Shown here: one piece after another, positions 10,337-24,084 of the stretch
Numbering within the stretch: position 1 is the stretch's first letter
Layout: each line of letters starts with the position of its first letter
Assembly: GCF_000164695.2 (NCBI RefSeq)
Contig: NC_014643.1
Span: forward strand, 310,001-374,000
Direction of reading: 5' to 3'
Origin: Rothia dentocariosa ATCC 17931
GTDB taxonomy: Bacteria; Actinomycetota; Actinomycetes; Actinomycetales; Micrococcaceae
Length of the DNA stretch: 64,000 bases
The notes under the pieces: generated by a model
What the model saw: the letters and a program-made list of their open reading frames with translations, nothing else
The model's database searches: none
What the model was told of the DNA's origin: nothing
Translations under genes and position numbers: made by a program

Positions 10337-10807
10337 TTACCAACGGTAGTGTGCGAAGGCCTTGTTGGACTCGGCCATCTTGTGAGTGTCTTCGCGGCGC
10401 TTGACAGCGGCGCCGAGACCGTTGGATGCATCCAGGATCTCGTTCATCAGACGCTCAGTCATAGTCTTTTCGCGGCGCTGCTTCGAGAAGCCAACCAACC
10501 AGCGAAGAGCCAGAGCGGTGGAACGGCCAGGGCGGACCTCGACCGGCACCTGGTAGGTTGCACCACCAACACGGCGGGAACGAACCTCAAGCGAGGGCTT
10601 GATGTTATCCATAGCCTTCTTCAGGGTGACGACCGGATCAGAACCGGTCTTCTTCTCAACACCCTCAAGAGCACCGTATACGATGCGCTCTGCCACGGAC
10701 TTCTTGCCGTCCAACAGGACCTTGTTAATGAGCTGGGTAACCAGTGCAGAACCGTAAACAGGATCGTTTACGAGGGGACGCTTGGGAGCGGGACCCTTAC
10801 GAGGCAT
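10337..10807 (-). CDS. rpsG: 30S ribosomal protein S7
   Basis: S7 is a 156-residue small-subunit head protein that nucleates assembly on 16S rRNA. The [20 protein letters not shown] opening and the [20 protein letters not shown] segment are typical, as is the C-terminal [14 protein letters not shown]. Its ATG overlaps the rpsL stop by one base (TAATG at 10805-10809), so the two are translationally coupled. Confidence 0.97.
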   Translation of the reverse strand: MPRKGPAPKRPLVNDPVYGSALVTQLINKVLLDGKKSVAERIVYGALEGVEKKTGSDPVVTLKKAMDNIKPSLEVRSRRVGGATYQVPVEVRPGRSTALALRWLVGFSKQRREKTMTERLMNEILDASNGLGAAVKRREDTHKMAESNKAFAHYRW

Positions 10808-11181
10808 TACTTCTTCTCCTTCTTAGCGCCGTAGCGGGAGCGAGCCTGGCCGCGACCCTTAACACCCTGGGTATCCAGAGCACCACGAACGATCTTGTAA
10901 CGAACACCGGGGAGGTCCTTCACACGACCACCGCGAACGAGCACAATCGAGTGCTCCTGCAGGTTGTGACCCTCACCGGGAATGTATGCGGTAACCTCGA
11001 TACCACCGTTGAGCTTGACACGAGCGACTTTACGCAGTGCCGAGTTCGGCTTCTTCGGGGTGGTGGTGTACACACGGGTGCACACGCCACGCTTCATAGG
11101 GTTGCCCTTCAGTGCGGGCGCCTTGGTCTTAACGACCTTGGGAGTCCGGCCCTTACGGACCAGCTGCTGAATAGTAGGCAC
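10807..11181 (-). CDS. rpsL: 30S ribosomal protein S12
   Basis: S12 is a 124-residue decoding-centre protein and the first gene of the str operon. The start is GTG at 11179-11181 behind CGGAGAAAAC. The streptomycin-related segments [11 protein letters not shown] and [11 protein letters not shown] keep the wild-type lysines, so no classical rpsL resistance change is present. The C-terminus ends in a basic [11 protein letters not shown] tail. Confidence 0.97.
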   Translation of the reverse strand: MPTIQQLVRKGRTPKVVKTKAPALKGNPMKRGVCTRVYTTTPKKPNSALRKVARVKLNGGIEVTAYIPGEGHNLQEHSIVLVRGGRVKDLPGVRYKIVRGALDTQGVKGRGQARSRYGAKKEKK

Positions 11182-11726
11182 GTTTTCTCCGTTACTATGT
11201 GGACTTATCTGTCTTCAAGTCCTTGGGAACTTACTGGCATTTTGTGTTGCCACGAAATGCTCTCGGTTACAGAAGCCCGCAGCCCATCTAGGCACACGGG
11301 TTCTTGCTCTCAGCGAGTTTAAACTTATTTCTGATGAAAAAGTTTTTGGGCACACTTAAAAATGGCATTTAGGTGTCAGCACACAGGCAACACCAAAGGA
11401 CGGTATCCATACTGCCATTGATTCGTTGACCCAAGACCTCACGATTAATTATCACAAGGAATCACGGTGGTGAATTCCACGCCGAGGCTAGGTACTTCGG
11501 ATAAAGACTATACAGGTTAAAATCCTGTTAATCTAGCTGAACTCGGAGAGAACACCATCCATCACGGTAAATACACTATGGTATTCATCACTTGATACTG
11601 AAATAGAGTAGTCCTCTCCCCTAGCTAACGTCAGGAGGCGGTCTCGGGAAGTTCCCGAAACCGCCTCCATCATCTAGGACACTAGGCCCGATTCACGATC
11701 GAGTTTACGAGCCCATCATGCGATCC
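11182..11726 (-). other. rpoC-rpsL intergenic region and str operon leader
   Basis: This 545-bp stretch has no convincing gene. Its right part must hold the 3' end of the rpoBC transcript and its left part the str operon promoter. On the minus strand TTGAAG sits 15 bp upstream of TAGTAA within 50 bp of rpsL, but the match and spacing are poor, so I do not call a promoter. The only strong element is the hairpin at 11634-11668. Confidence 0.5.
11634..11668 (-). terminator. Hairpin terminator after rpoC
   Basis: The 17-nt arms at 11634-11650 and 11652-11668 (GGAGGCGGT and TCGGGAA in the left arm) are complementary except for one C-A mismatch. The hairpin starts 58 bp beyond the rpoC stop. There is no clear U-tract, so termination may need help or the hairpin may protect the mRNA end. 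Confidence 0.65.
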
Positions 11727-14700
11727 TTACTCAAGACCGCGGCCGTACTCGTCCAAAGGAACGGCCATATAGCCACTGTTGGCGTAGGGGTACGGGTCTT
11801 CACCTAGCTGGGTGAACGCGCTCTGGTAGCCGAAGCCATCAAACGCCTGCATCTGCTCCTCACGCGCCTTCTGGCTGGGCTCAACCTCAATATCGTTGTA
11901 GCGAGCCAAACCGGTACCGGCGGGAACCAGCTTACCGATGATGACGTTCTCCTTCAGGCCAAGCAGCGGATCGGTCTTAGCCTCCATCGCAGCCTGGGTG
12001 AGAACGCGAGTGGTCTCCTGGAAGGATGCGGCAGACAGCCAGGACTCGGTGGCCAGCGATGCCTTAGTGATACCCATCATCTCGGGACGGCCAGCGGCAG
12101 GCTTCTTGCCCTCGACGAGCGCCTTGCGGTTAGCCTTCTGGAACACAATGTTGTCCACAAGTTCACCGGGCAGCAGCTCGGTATCGCCAGACTCAATGAC
12201 GGTCACACGGCGGAGCATCTGACGCACAATAACCTCAACGTGCTTATCGTGGATCTCTACACCCTGAGACTTGTACACGCCCTGAACCTCGCTCACCAGG
12301 TGCTTCTGCGCCTCACGAGGACCGCGAATACGCAGAACCTCCTTCGGATCAACCGCACCAGCAGCCAGCTGATCGCCCACCTGAACGTGGTCGCCAGTCT
12401 GCAGCTTCGAAGCCGCACGGCGAAGAACCGTGTAAGACTGCGGTTCAGAACCATCATCCGGAGTGACGACGATCTTGTACGACTTTTCGGTGTCCTCAAT
12501 GGTCACACGGCCGGAAACCTCAGAAATCGGTGCCACGCCCTTAGGGGTGCGAGCCTCGAAGAGCTCCTGAATACGGGGCAGACCCTGGGTAATATCGTCA
12601 GCCGATGCAACACCACCGGTGTGGAAGGTACGCATAGTCAGCTGAGTACCGGGCTCACCAATGGACTGAGCCGCGATAATACCCACAGCCTCGCCAATAT
12701 CAACCAGAACGTTCGATGCCATCGAGCGTCCGTAGCACAGGGCGCATACGCCGATGCTGGACTCGCAAGTCAGCACAGAACGAACACGCAGTTCCTTCAC
12801 GCCAGCCTTGAACAGCTTCTCGATCAGCACATCCGAAACATCCTCACCAGCGGATGCGATGACGTTACCGTCAGAGTCCTTGACGTCAATTGCCAAGGTA
12901 CGACCGTGGATAGAAGTCTCAACATCCGGGTGGAGGTTGCCGTCAGCATCGATCAGCGGAAGCACCAGACCACGGCGAGTACCGCAGTCGTGTTCACGCA
13001 CGATCACATCCTGCGAAACGTCCACCAGACGGCGGGTCAGGTAACCCGAGTTAGCGGTACGCAGCGCGGTATCGGCAAGACCCTTACGAGCACCGTGAGT
13101 TGCGATGAAGTACTCCAACACCGACAGCCCTTCACGGTAGGAGGACTTAATCGGGCGGGGCATAATCTCGCCCTTCGGGTTAGACACCAGACCGCGGATA
13201 CCCGCAATCTGACGAACCTGCATCCAGTTACCACGTGCGCCAGAGGTCACCATGCGGTAGATGGTATTCAGACCACCGTTGTCGCTCAGATTCTCACGCA
13301 TAGCCTCAGCGACCGTATCGGTAGCCTCGGTCCAAATCTTAATGAGCTCTTCACGGCGCTCGTCGTCGCCAATCATACCGACGTCAAACTCATCCTCAAT
13401 CGCGGAGGCCTGCTTCTCATAGCGTTCCATAATCGCGGGCTTAGTCGCCGGGGTCGCGATATCAGAAACGGCGACGGTCACGCCCGAACGCGATGCCCAG
13501 TAGAAGCCAGCGTTCTTGAGGTTATCCAGGGTACGCGCCACGATATCCATCGGGTACTTCTCAGCAAGGTCGTTAATGAGCTTGCCCAGTCCCTTCTTAT
13601 CTGCAATGCCAGAGAACCACGGGTAATCCTTCGGCAAAGTCTGGTTGAACAGAATCTGACCGACGGTGCACTCCAGCAGAATCGGATCGCCAGGCGTGTA
13701 ACCCTCAGGGGCTTCCCAACCCTCGGGCGCTACAAACTCGTCGCCAGAGAGACGCACCTTAATTTTGGTGTACAGCTCAATATCGTGACGATCCATCGCC
13801 ATCAGAGCTTCAGCGATCGATGAGAATGCGTGGCCCTCGTTCTTCTCACCTTCGCGTGTGGTGGTCAAGTGGTACAAGCCAATGATCATATCCTGCGAAG
13901 GAACAGCTACCGGACGACCGTCCGAAGGCTTCAAGATGTTGTTCGAGGAGAGCATCAAGATGCGTGCCTCAGCCTGGGCCTCGGGCGAGAGCGGCAGGTG
14001 AACCGCCATCTGGTCGCCATCGAAGTCAGCGTTGAACGCAGAACACACGAGCGGATGCAGCTGAATAGCCTTACCCTCAACCAGCTTTGGCTCGAACGCC
14101 TGAATACCCAGACGGTGCAGGGTAGGTGCACGGTTCAGCAACACAGGATGCTCGGTAATGATCTCTTCGAGAACATCCCACACCTGCGGGCGGAAACGCT
14201 CAACCATACGCTTAGCGCTCTTAATGTTCTGCGCGTGCGAAAGCTCCACCAAGCGCTTCATAACAAAGGGCTTGAAGAGCTCCAACGCCATCTGCTTCGG
14301 TAGACCGCACTGATGCATTTCCAGCTGCGGACCAACCACGATCACGGAACGGCCGGAGTAGTCCACACGCTTACCAAGCAGGTTCTGACGGAAACGACCC
14401 TGCTTACCCTTGAGCATATCGGAGAGCGACTTCAGCGGGCGGTTACCGGGACCGGTCACGGGGCGACCACGACGACCGTTATCGAAGAGCGAATCCACAG
14501 CTTCCTGCAGCATACGCTTTTCGTTATTCACAATGATCTCGGGGGCGCCAAGCTCCAGCAGGCGCTTGAGGCGGTTGTTACGGTTGATCACACGACGGTA
14601 CAGATCATTCAGGTCGGAAGTCGCAAAGCGACCACCATCGAGCTGAACCATCGGGCGCAGCTCTGGCGGAATAACCGGAACAACATCCAGCACCATACCC

Positions 14701-15632
14701 AGCGGGGAGTTATTAGTGGTCAGGAAGGCGTTTACAACCTTCAGACGCTTGAGCGCGCGGGTCTTCTTCTGACCCTTACCGGTCTGAATGACCTCTTTCA
14801 GAGCCTCAGCTTCGGCCTCTAGATCGAAGGTTTCCAGGCGCTTCTTGATAGCCTCAGCACCCATTGCACCCTCAAAGTACAGACCGTACTTATCGATCAT
14901 GGAGCGGTAGAGCGCCTCATCACCTTCAAGATCAGCAACCTTCAGGTTCTTAAAGCGATCCCAGACCTTCTCCAGGTGCTCAATTTCACGGTCGGCGCGC
15001 TTGCGAACAGAAGCCATCTGACGCTCTGCATTATCGCGCAGCTTACGCTTTTCGGCTGTCTTCTTGCCGCCCTCGGCCTCAATACGAGCCAATTCCTGCT
15101 CAACTTCGCGGGAAATAGCGGCAATATCGGCGTCACGCTGAGACTCCAGCTCACGCTTTTCACGGTCGTGTGCCGCCTGCAGGTTCGGCAGATCCTCGTG
15201 ACGAGCTTCCTCGTCCACACTCGTGATCATGTAGGCGGCGAAGTAGATGACCTTTTCTAGGTCTTTCGGCGCCAAATCAAGCAGGTAGCCCAGGCGTGAA
15301 GGAACGCCCTTGAAGTACCAGATGTGGGTGACGGGTGCAGCCAGTTCAATGTGGCCCATGCGCTCACGGCGCACTTTAGAGCGGGTCACTTCGACGCCGC
15401 AGCGCTCACACACAATACCCTTGAAGCGCACGCGCTTGTATTTACCGCAGTAGCACTCCCAATCCTTGGTGGGACCAAAGATGCGCTCGTCGAAGAGGCC
15501 TTCCTTCTCCGGCTTCAGGGTACGGTAGTTGATGGTCTCGGGTTTCTTGACCTCGCCGTAAGACCAACGACGGATATCGTCGGCGGTGGCAAGACCAATT
15601 CGCATCAAACCAAGCGAAGATTCGTTGGACAT
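11727..15632 (-). CDS. rpoC: DNA-directed RNA polymerase beta' subunit
   Basis: The beta' subunit has 1301 residues, a normal actinobacterial length. The N-terminal zinc ribbon cysteines are at 60, 62, 75 and 78 ([12 protein letters not shown]). The catalytic Mg-binding motif NADFDGD and a second zinc site ([15 protein letters not shown]) are intact, and the trigger-loop region [15 protein letters not shown] sequence is present as [21 protein letters not shown]. The start is ATG at 15630-15632. It follows rpoB by 100 bp on the same strand. The rpoBC pair is detached here from rplJL, which lies 34 kb away. Confidence 0.97.
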   Translation of the reverse strand: MSNESSLGLMRIGLATADDIRRWSYGEVKKPETINYRTLKPEKEGLFDERIFGPTKDWECYCGKYKRVRFKGIVCERCGVEVTRSKVRRERMGHIELAAPVTHIWYFKGVPSRLGYLLDLAPKDLEKVIYFAAYMITSVDEEARHEDLPNLQAAHDREKRELESQRDADIAAISREVEQELARIEAEGGKKTAEKRKLRDNAERQMASVRKRADREIEHLEKVWDRFKNLKVADLEGDEALYRSMIDKYGLYFEGAMGAEAIKKRLETFDLEAEAEALKEVIQTGKGQKKTRALKRLKVVNAFLTTNNSPLGMVLDVVPVIPPELRPMVQLDGGRFATSDLNDLYRRVINRNNRLKRLLELGAPEIIVNNEKRMLQEAVDSLFDNGRRGRPVTGPGNRPLKSLSDMLKGKQGRFRQNLLGKRVDYSGRSVIVVGPQLEMHQCGLPKQMALELFKPFVMKRLVELSHAQNIKSAKRMVERFRPQVWDVLEEIITEHPVLLNRAPTLHRLGIQAFEPKLVEGKAIQLHPLVCSAFNADFDGDQMAVHLPLSPEAQAEARILMLSSNNILKPSDGRPVAVPSQDMIIGLYHLTTTREGEKNEGHAFSSIAEALMAMDRHDIELYTKIKVRLSGDEFVAPEGWEAPEGYTPGDPILLECTVGQILFNQTLPKDYPWFSGIADKKGLGKLINDLAEKYPMDIVARTLDNLKNAGFYWASRSGVTVAVSDIATPATKPAIMERYEKQASAIEDEFDVGMIGDDERREELIKIWTEATDTVAEAMRENLSDNGGLNTIYRMVTSGARGNWMQVRQIAGIRGLVSNPKGEIMPRPIKSSYREGLSVLEYFIATHGARKGLADTALRTANSGYLTRRLVDVSQDVIVREHDCGTRRGLVLPLIDADGNLHPDVETSIHGRTLAIDVKDSDGNVIASAGEDVSDVLIEKLFKAGVKELRVRSVLTCESSIGVCALCYGRSMASNVLVDIGEAVGIIAAQSIGEPGTQLTMRTFHTGGVASADDITQGLPRIQELFEARTPKGVAPISEVSGRVTIEDTEKSYKIVVTPDDGSEPQSYTVLRRAASKLQTGDHVQVGDQLAAGAVDPKEVLRIRGPREAQKHLVSEVQGVYKSQGVEIHDKHVEVIVRQMLRRVTVIESGDTELLPGELVDNIVFQKANRKALVEGKKPAAGRPEMMGITKASLATESWLSAASFQETTRVLTQAAMEAKTDPLLGLKENVIIGKLVPAGTGLARYNDIEVEPSQKAREEQMQAFDGFGYQSAFTQLGEDPYPYANSGYMAVPLDEYGRGLE

Positions 15633-15732
15633 ATCGGTCCTAATCTCTTTCTGTAGTTTCGAAGACTTGGGGTTGATGGGCGGGGCGAAAATCGTGCGTG
15701 ACTACGCCCTGCCCGCGAAGGAGGGGCTGTGA

Positions 15733-19242
<3,510 letters not shown>

Positions 19243-19588
19243 AATGGGGATCCTTCCACAGACATGTCTGTTAGCAATCTGCCTCCCGGCGACAGAGCCG
19301 TAAGACATCATGATGAAGACCCCGAAAACGGTGTGCAAAGCTAGTAGATGTCGAACGGTTTAACGTCACCTTCAGCCCGTGCCCACCGCTATATGAAGGC
19401 ACAAAGGTCAGGGAAAGCGTAAATATTAACAATACACTATGCTCGCGCGTTTGTCTACCACACCCGTACAGCAGATGCAAGCGCCGGATTCAAGTGAGCT
19501 TTTTATAGCCCTTCCGGAAGTTTCCGCAGTATATCTCCTAGGCTTTTGAGATCGCGCATGAACACCCTCTTACGCTCCCCTGCTAAAC
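19243..19588 (-). other. rpoB upstream region
   Basis: This 346-bp gap holds the rpoB leader of about 180 nt and its promoter. A perfect CTTCCGGAAG palindrome lies at 19511-19520, outside the transcript. No gene is visible. Confidence 0.5.
19429..19457 (-). promoter_or_regulatory. rpoB promoter
   Basis: On the minus strand TAGACA (19452-19457) and TATTGT (19429-19434) are separated by exactly 17 bp. They match the -35 consensus in five of six positions and the actinobacterial TANNNT -10 pattern. The position predicts a leader of about 180 nt before the TTG start. Confidence 0.65.
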
Positions 19589-20116
19589 CTATTCTTCGCG
19601 CAAGAAAATACTGCCGTCAGGGTTGGTGTAAGACTCAACCACCATACCCACTTTCACCAGTTTCGTGCCGTCCTGGAGCACCATCATCATACCGTGCTCA
19701 ACATCCCACTCAGTCTCGGCTTCCACCACAATCAGCACGTTGTTATTGTCCCAGGCAACCGTGCACCGATCCCAGATAGGATCCACAAGAGTCCACACCT
19801 GAGATTCGGGAATATCCGGCAAGTATTGTTCCCAGCCATACTCATCCGCCATATCAAAATACATACGGTAGAACTGGTACACATAAGGGGTTGCCTGGGC
19901 AAAAATATCGGTATCGGGTGAGCGGAGGTTGTCAATCGCGGCACGAATACGCTGCCACCCGGCAGAGTCAAGAGTCTTCGTATCGAAACTAAACGTTACC
20001 GATGCCTTCTTGAGCGCAGGCACGTCCACCGGGTCACTCACATAGAACTCTTCGTCAGCATCGTAATTGAAATTTATGATATTGGGGTCGTGGGTGTTAT
20101 TAGGTTTCATCGCCAT
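19589..20116 (-). CDS. Small acidic hypothetical protein
   Basis: I do not recognise this 175-residue protein with confidence. It is acidic, without signal peptide or membrane segment. The N-terminal half contains FNYDADEEFYVSDPVDVPAL; the C-terminal half, EAETEWDVEHGMMMVLQDGTKLVKVG, resembles the end of small DUF6985-like proteins, which are sometimes discussed as immunity-type proteins. That link is from memory only. The start is ATG at 20114-20116 behind AGGAGGAAAGCG. It lies 56 bp after the LysR gene on the same strand, so it may be cotranscribed with it. Confidence 0.7.
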   Translation of the reverse strand: MAMKPNNTHDPNIINFNYDADEEFYVSDPVDVPALKKASVTFSFDTKTLDSAGWQRIRAAIDNLRSPDTDIFAQATPYVYQFYRMYFDMADEYGWEQYLPDIPESQVWTLVDPIWDRCTVAWDNNNVLIVVEAETEWDVEHGMMMVLQDGTKLVKVGMVVESYTNPDGSIFLREE

Positions 20117-20172
20117 CGCTTTCCTCCTATGTAAACTCTCATTATTTCATCACCGCGCCCCATCAGGTCTTT

Positions 20173-21051
20173 TTAACGAGTATGTTCTCGAATTGTTGCC
20201 TCCAATTCTTCAAGAAACCGCGCGGTAGGCGGAGCGGGCTCTTCTTCCGACATAACACTTATCGGTGGGTGCGGGGGAAGACCTGGAATATGATGCACCC
20301 GCACTGCTGCTCCCTGTTTCTCAACGATAGACTGCGCGATTATGGCACATCCCAGGTTTGCCGCAACCATCTCGCGGATACTGGCCGGACTGTGCGTCTC
20401 AAAATCCACTCGCGGTTCGACTCCGATTACGCCGAATGCCTCGTTCAGCAGGTGGCGCAGACCGCTATCTGAGGGTAAGCAGACAAATGGCTCATGCGCC
20501 ACATCAGCCAGCGTACTTACATGACCCCTGCCAGCAAGCGGCGTGATAAGTACCAACCGTTCACTCGTAATTTCGGTTCGCTGCCATCCCTGACGTTTAT
20601 CGGCAGCACCTGCCGGCCCGATCACCACATCAACCTGACCCGCTTCTAACTTACCCAGCAGTTCTGCAATAAGCCCGGTAGACAATGAAATTGTCACCTG
20701 TGGGTAACGTGCACGAAATCGACTCAGCAGACCAGCAACATCAAAATTACCGGTGAGTGGCGTGACTGCTACACGCACATGACCCGCTGAAACCGAGTGG
20801 AAAGACTGCATCAGCCGCTTGCCTTCGTCAAGATTCGCCAACGCCAGCCGAGCATAGGGTAAAAATTGTTCCCCGGCAGCGCTGAGGGTCACAGTTCGGG
20901 AGCGGTTCAACAACGTGACCCCTAGCTCCTTCTCCAGCCTTTTGACGTGTGCGGAAATAGCAGGCTGTGCCAGATGCAGGTCAGCAGCAGCTTTGGTGAA
21001 CCCGCCGCACCGCACGACTGCCTCAAAGGATTCCAGGTAGCGTAGTTCCAT
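20173..21051 (-). CDS. LysR-family transcriptional regulator
   Basis: This 292-residue protein has the full LysR layout: a winged helix-turn-helix in residues 1-60 (FTKAAADLHLAQPAISAHVK followed by RLEKELGVTLLNRS) and a two-lobed effector-binding domain from about residue 90. It is divergent from an aldo/keto reductase gene, the usual arrangement for a LysR protein and its target. A perfect inverted repeat with LysR-like spacing begins two bases upstream of its ATG and covers its presumed -10 box, so it probably represses its own transcription and controls the reductase. The inducer is unknown. Confidence 0.9.
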   Translation of the reverse strand: MELRYLESFEAVVRCGGFTKAAADLHLAQPAISAHVKRLEKELGVTLLNRSRTVTLSAAGEQFLPYARLALANLDEGKRLMQSFHSVSAGHVRVAVTPLTGNFDVAGLLSRFRARYPQVTISLSTGLIAELLGKLEAGQVDVVIGPAGAADKRQGWQRTEITSERLVLITPLAGRGHVSTLADVAHEPFVCLPSDSGLRHLLNEAFGVIGVEPRVDFETHSPASIREMVAANLGCAIIAQSIVEKQGAAVRVHHIPGLPPHPPISVMSEEEPAPPTARFLEELEATIREHTR

Positions 21052-21076
21052 CTATCCATAATAAAACGTTATGGAT
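21052..21076 (-). promoter_or_regulatory. LysR operator overlapping a leaderless-type lysR promoter
   Basis: The sequence ATCCATAA-N7-TTATGGAT (21054-21076) is a perfect 8-bp inverted repeat and contains the ATAA/TTAT core with T-N11-A spacing typical of LysR sites. On the minus strand the same bases contain TATTAT (21058-21063), followed by six bases and then the lysR ATG. That places the likely transcription start at or next to the start codon. Confidence 0.65.
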
Positions 21077-21130
21077 TCTATAAAAACATTGTCTTAGACA
21101 TATAAGAGTGTGGGTGGAAAAATTTTTCAT

Positions 21131-22144
21131 ATGACATTACATCAACATACAGATAGTCCAGCCACCCGGAACCTCGGAGCTCTGACGACCTCAGCCTTAG
21201 GCTTTGGCTGCATGGGTCTGTCCCAGGGGTACGGGTCTGCTGATGATACCGAGTCCATCGCGGCCATTCATGCTGCTCTTGATGCTGGGGTTACGCTGCT
21301 TGATACCGCAATAAGCTATGGCCAGGGCCATAACGAGGCGTTGGTAGGTCGCGCCGTAGCATCTAGTGGCATGCCCCGCAACAATCTGCAGATCGCAACT
21401 AAATTCGGCATTGTGCGGGGCGAGCACGGTGTCCATCTGGATGCCCACCCGGACCGCATTGCAGGCTACTGTGACGAGTCGCTGCGTCGCCTCGGAACTG
21501 AAACGATTGACCTGTACTACCTGCACCGCGTAGACCCGCAGGTGCCGATCGAAGAGTCAATTGGTGCGATGAGCGAGCTGGTGTCCCAGGGGAAAGTACG
21601 CCATCTTGGAGTGTCTGAGGTGACAGCTGACCAGTTGCGCCGTGCCCACGCTATCCATCCGATTGCCGCCGTGCAATTTGAATGGTCGCTCATGTGGCGT
21701 GAACCTGAGGTAAATATTGTGCCAGCGGCACGCCAGCTGGGTGTGGGCCTAGTCCCCTATAGCCCTCTGGGCCGCGGGTTGCTTGGCGGAAGTCTCAATA
21801 CCACCAGTGTTGCCGAAAGCCCCTTCCGGGCGAATGACCCGCGGTTTAACGGTTCCAGCCTCACTGCTAATATGCGTCAAGTTGATGCCCTCGCCTCGTT
21901 TGCGCAGTCCCGCTCCATGACCGTGGCCCAGCTGGCTCTGGCATGGCTTCTTGCGCAGGGCGACGATGTTGTTCCTATCCCCGGAACACGCAATGCGCAG
22001 AGGGCACAGGAAAATGCTGCGGCTATGCGCTACCACCTAGAGGCAGAAGATTTAGCCGCCCTGGAGAGCATGGTACCAACAAACGGTTGGGTGGGAGATC
22101 GCCAGTCTTTCGCCGTACCGGTAACCACTCGACCGGTGTTCTAG
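21131..22144 (+). CDS. Aldo/keto reductase
   Basis: This is an NADPH-dependent (alpha/beta)8-barrel oxidoreductase of 337 residues from the ATG at 21131; a GTG at 21110 would add seven residues. The catalytic set is visible: Asp in TLLDTAISYG, Tyr in the same motif, Lys in IATKFGI and His in YYLHRVD. Near the C-terminus IPGTRNAQRAQEN is the coenzyme-binding segment. The closest type appears to be the YajO/IolS-like group, whose physiological substrates are usually unknown. It is divergently transcribed from the LysR gene, which likely regulates it. Confidence 0.9.
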   Translation: MTLHQHTDSPATRNLGALTTSALGFGCMGLSQGYGSADDTESIAAIHAALDAGVTLLDTAISYGQGHNEALVGRAVASSGMPRNNLQIATKFGIVRGEHGVHLDAHPDRIAGYCDESLRRLGTETIDLYYLHRVDPQVPIEESIGAMSELVSQGKVRHLGVSEVTADQLRRAHAIHPIAAVQFEWSLMWREPEVNIVPAARQLGVGLVPYSPLGRGLLGGSLNTTSVAESPFRANDPRFNGSSLTANMRQVDALASFAQSRSMTVAQLALAWLLAQGDDVVPIPGTRNAQRAQENAAAMRYHLEAEDLAALESMVPTNGWVGDRQSFAVPVTTRPVF

Positions 22145-22164
22145 CCGACTGCACAATAAAAGAT

Positions 22165-22210
22165 CAAGAAAACGCTCGCCCTGAATGCCCCTGCGGATTC
22201 CGGGCGAGCG
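22165..22210 (-). terminator. Terminator between sdaA and the aldo/keto reductase
   Basis: Nine-bp arms CGCTCGCCC (22173-22181) and GGGCGAGCG (22202-22210), with inner GAAT/ATTC pairing, form a hairpin. On the minus strand it is followed by TTTTCTTG, so it terminates sdaA. It lies between convergent genes and may act on both strands. Confidence 0.75.
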
Positions 22211-22229
22211 CTCCCCTACCGTTTTGGAG

Positions 22230-23726
22230 CTAACATTCCACCACGTTAACCGCCAGGCCACCCATTGAGGTTTCCTTGTAGCGGTGTGACATATCCATGC
22301 CGGTTTGGCGCATCGTTTCGATCACTTGGTCTAGGGAAACACGATGCGCACCGTCACCGCGCAGTGCCATGCGTGCCGCCGTGACCGCGTTCGACGCGGC
22401 CATCGCGTTGCGTTCAATGCACGGAATCTGCACCAGCCCGCCCACAGGGTCACAGGTCAGCCCCAGGTTATGCTCCATCGCAATCTCTGCGGCGTTTTCA
22501 ATCTGCTCGTTCGTACCGCCCAAAACCTGAGCAAGACCGGCGGCGGCCATCGAGCTGGCGCTGCCGACCTCTCCCTGGCATCCCACCTCGGCACCGGAAA
22601 TCGAGGCACGCTTCTTATACAGCACCCCGATCGCGGCGGCGGCCAAGAAAAAGTCGATCACCGCATCCTCACGCTTGCCCCGACCGCAATGCCGTATTCC
22701 GGGCGTATAGTTCATCGCATAGTGCAAAACCGCCGGAATAATGCCGGATGCACCATTCGTCGGCGCCGTCACCACGCGGCCGCCAAACGCATTCTCTTCG
22801 TTCACGGCGAGCGCGATTAGGTTCACCCAGTCGATGGCGTATTCGGGTGATTTATTGGGGTCTTCGGTCATTAGGTCGCGGTGCCATGCCCCGGCGCGGC
22901 AGCGTACCTTGAGGGGTCCAGGCAGGTAACCGACACGCGATAGTGAAGACCCGATGCATTCCTTCATAACCTTGTAGATGTGCAGAATTCCTTGACGTAC
23001 CTCGGCCTCGCTGCGAAGCGAACATTCGTTCGTCATTTTGAGTTGGGCAATACTCATCCCGGCCTCGTTCGCCATATCTAGGAGCTCGGCGCCGGAACCG
23101 AACGGGTAGGGTGGGTGTTCCAGGGATGCTCCCCCGGTTGCGGGCTCGTCACCTTCGACAATAAATCCACCACCGATGGAAAAATAGGTGCGCTCCAAAA
23201 GCATCTTCTCGCCCTCGAATGCGGCGATCTTAATACCGTTTGTGTGGCGCGGAAGCACTGTTAGGGGACGCAGGGTTATATCGAGTTCTCGGTAGTTCAG
23301 AACCGGTCCGTAAACTTTGCCCTCCTCGCCGCTGGGTGCTGTCGCACCGTACATACTGGAAGGATACCCGGCGAGCGGTAGAGTACCGTCCACGCTATTG
23401 CGCTCAATCATGGAGTCAGCCTCGGTGAGGCAGATAGTTTCGGGCACATGCCCGCACAGCCCTTTGAGCGCCGCGCTCATGGTGCCGTGCCCTGCCCCGG
23501 TTGCGGCGAGTGATCCATACAGGTCAATATGCACTTTCGTGATGCGTGAGAGCAGGTTGGTGTCAATAAGTTCGGCGATAAAACGGTTGGAGGCGCGCAT
23601 CGGCCCTACTGTGTGGGAGCTGGAAGGACCTATGCCGATGCTAAAGAGCTCGAACACGCTGATATCATATTCGAGCGCTTCGGCTTGTTTTTGCACACTA
23701 CTTGGAACGCCAGTATCTAGTGCCAC
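22230..23726 (-). CDS. sdaA: L-serine ammonia-lyase (L-serine deaminase)
   Basis: This enzyme converts L-serine to pyruvate and ammonia with an oxygen-sensitive 4Fe-4S cluster. The 498-residue single-chain form contains the N-terminal [18 protein letters not shown] signature and the C-terminal catalytic part with [20 protein letters not shown] and [17 protein letters not shown]. It starts with GTG at 23724-23726 behind GAAGGAA and is slightly longer than E. coli SdaA. It lies downstream of gcvP and gcvT on the same strand but is separated by 358 bp and a terminator. Together the three fit a route from glycine through serine to pyruvate. Confidence 0.93.
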   Translation of the reverse strand: MALDTGVPSSVQKQAEALEYDISVFELFSIGIGPSSSHTVGPMRASNRFIAELIDTNLLSRITKVHIDLYGSLAATGAGHGTMSAALKGLCGHVPETICLTEADSMIERNSVDGTLPLAGYPSSMYGATAPSGEEGKVYGPVLNYRELDITLRPLTVLPRHTNGIKIAAFEGEKMLLERTYFSIGGGFIVEGDEPATGGASLEHPPYPFGSGAELLDMANEAGMSIAQLKMTNECSLRSEAEVRQGILHIYKVMKECIGSSLSRVGYLPGPLKVRCRAGAWHRDLMTEDPNKSPEYAIDWVNLIALAVNEENAFGGRVVTAPTNGASGIIPAVLHYAMNYTPGIRHCGRGKREDAVIDFFLAAAAIGVLYKKRASISGAEVGCQGEVGSASSMAAAGLAQVLGGTNEQIENAAEIAMEHNLGLTCDPVGGLVQIPCIERNAMAASNAVTAARMALRGDGAHRVSLDQVIETMRQTGMDMSHRYKETSMGGLAVNVVEC

Positions 23727-24084
23727 ATTATTCCTTCATCTATATGAGTATGCGCTTACCCGCCAGGTTTTATATGCGGCGGTTCGTCCGTTTATATTCT
23801 CACGGTGTAACCGCCCGAAGACGGTATGCAGCCTTCATCGTCTGCTGATTTTCCCGAAGTTTATGCTCACCGAGCATCTTGCAACCTGCTGAGTTCATCC
23901 TAGCTTACTTCAAGTCATGGATAAACTAAGGCGACATTATGTTTGCGTGCGCGCCCGGGCTTGCCTGTGCGATACACTCCGAGTCGATATACCGACACAG
24001 ACATGCTGAAGGGCGGGTAAATATACCTCAGCACATTCACCCGCCCTATGCCTCTTGCTCGGGTTACCTGAGATGAAGCAGTAT
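23727..24084 (-). other. gcvT-sdaA intergenic region
   Basis: This 358-bp gap holds the gcvT terminator and presumably the sdaA promoter. A near-palindrome GTCGATATACCGAC lies at 23983-23996. I see no clear -35/-10 pair and no gene. Confidence 0.4.
24010..24047 (-). terminator. gcvT terminator hairpin
   Basis: The 9-bp arms AGGGCGGGT (24010-24018) and ACCCGCCCT (24039-24047) enclose a 20-nt loop and start 38 bp after the gcvT stop. The U-tract is weak. Confidence 0.6.
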
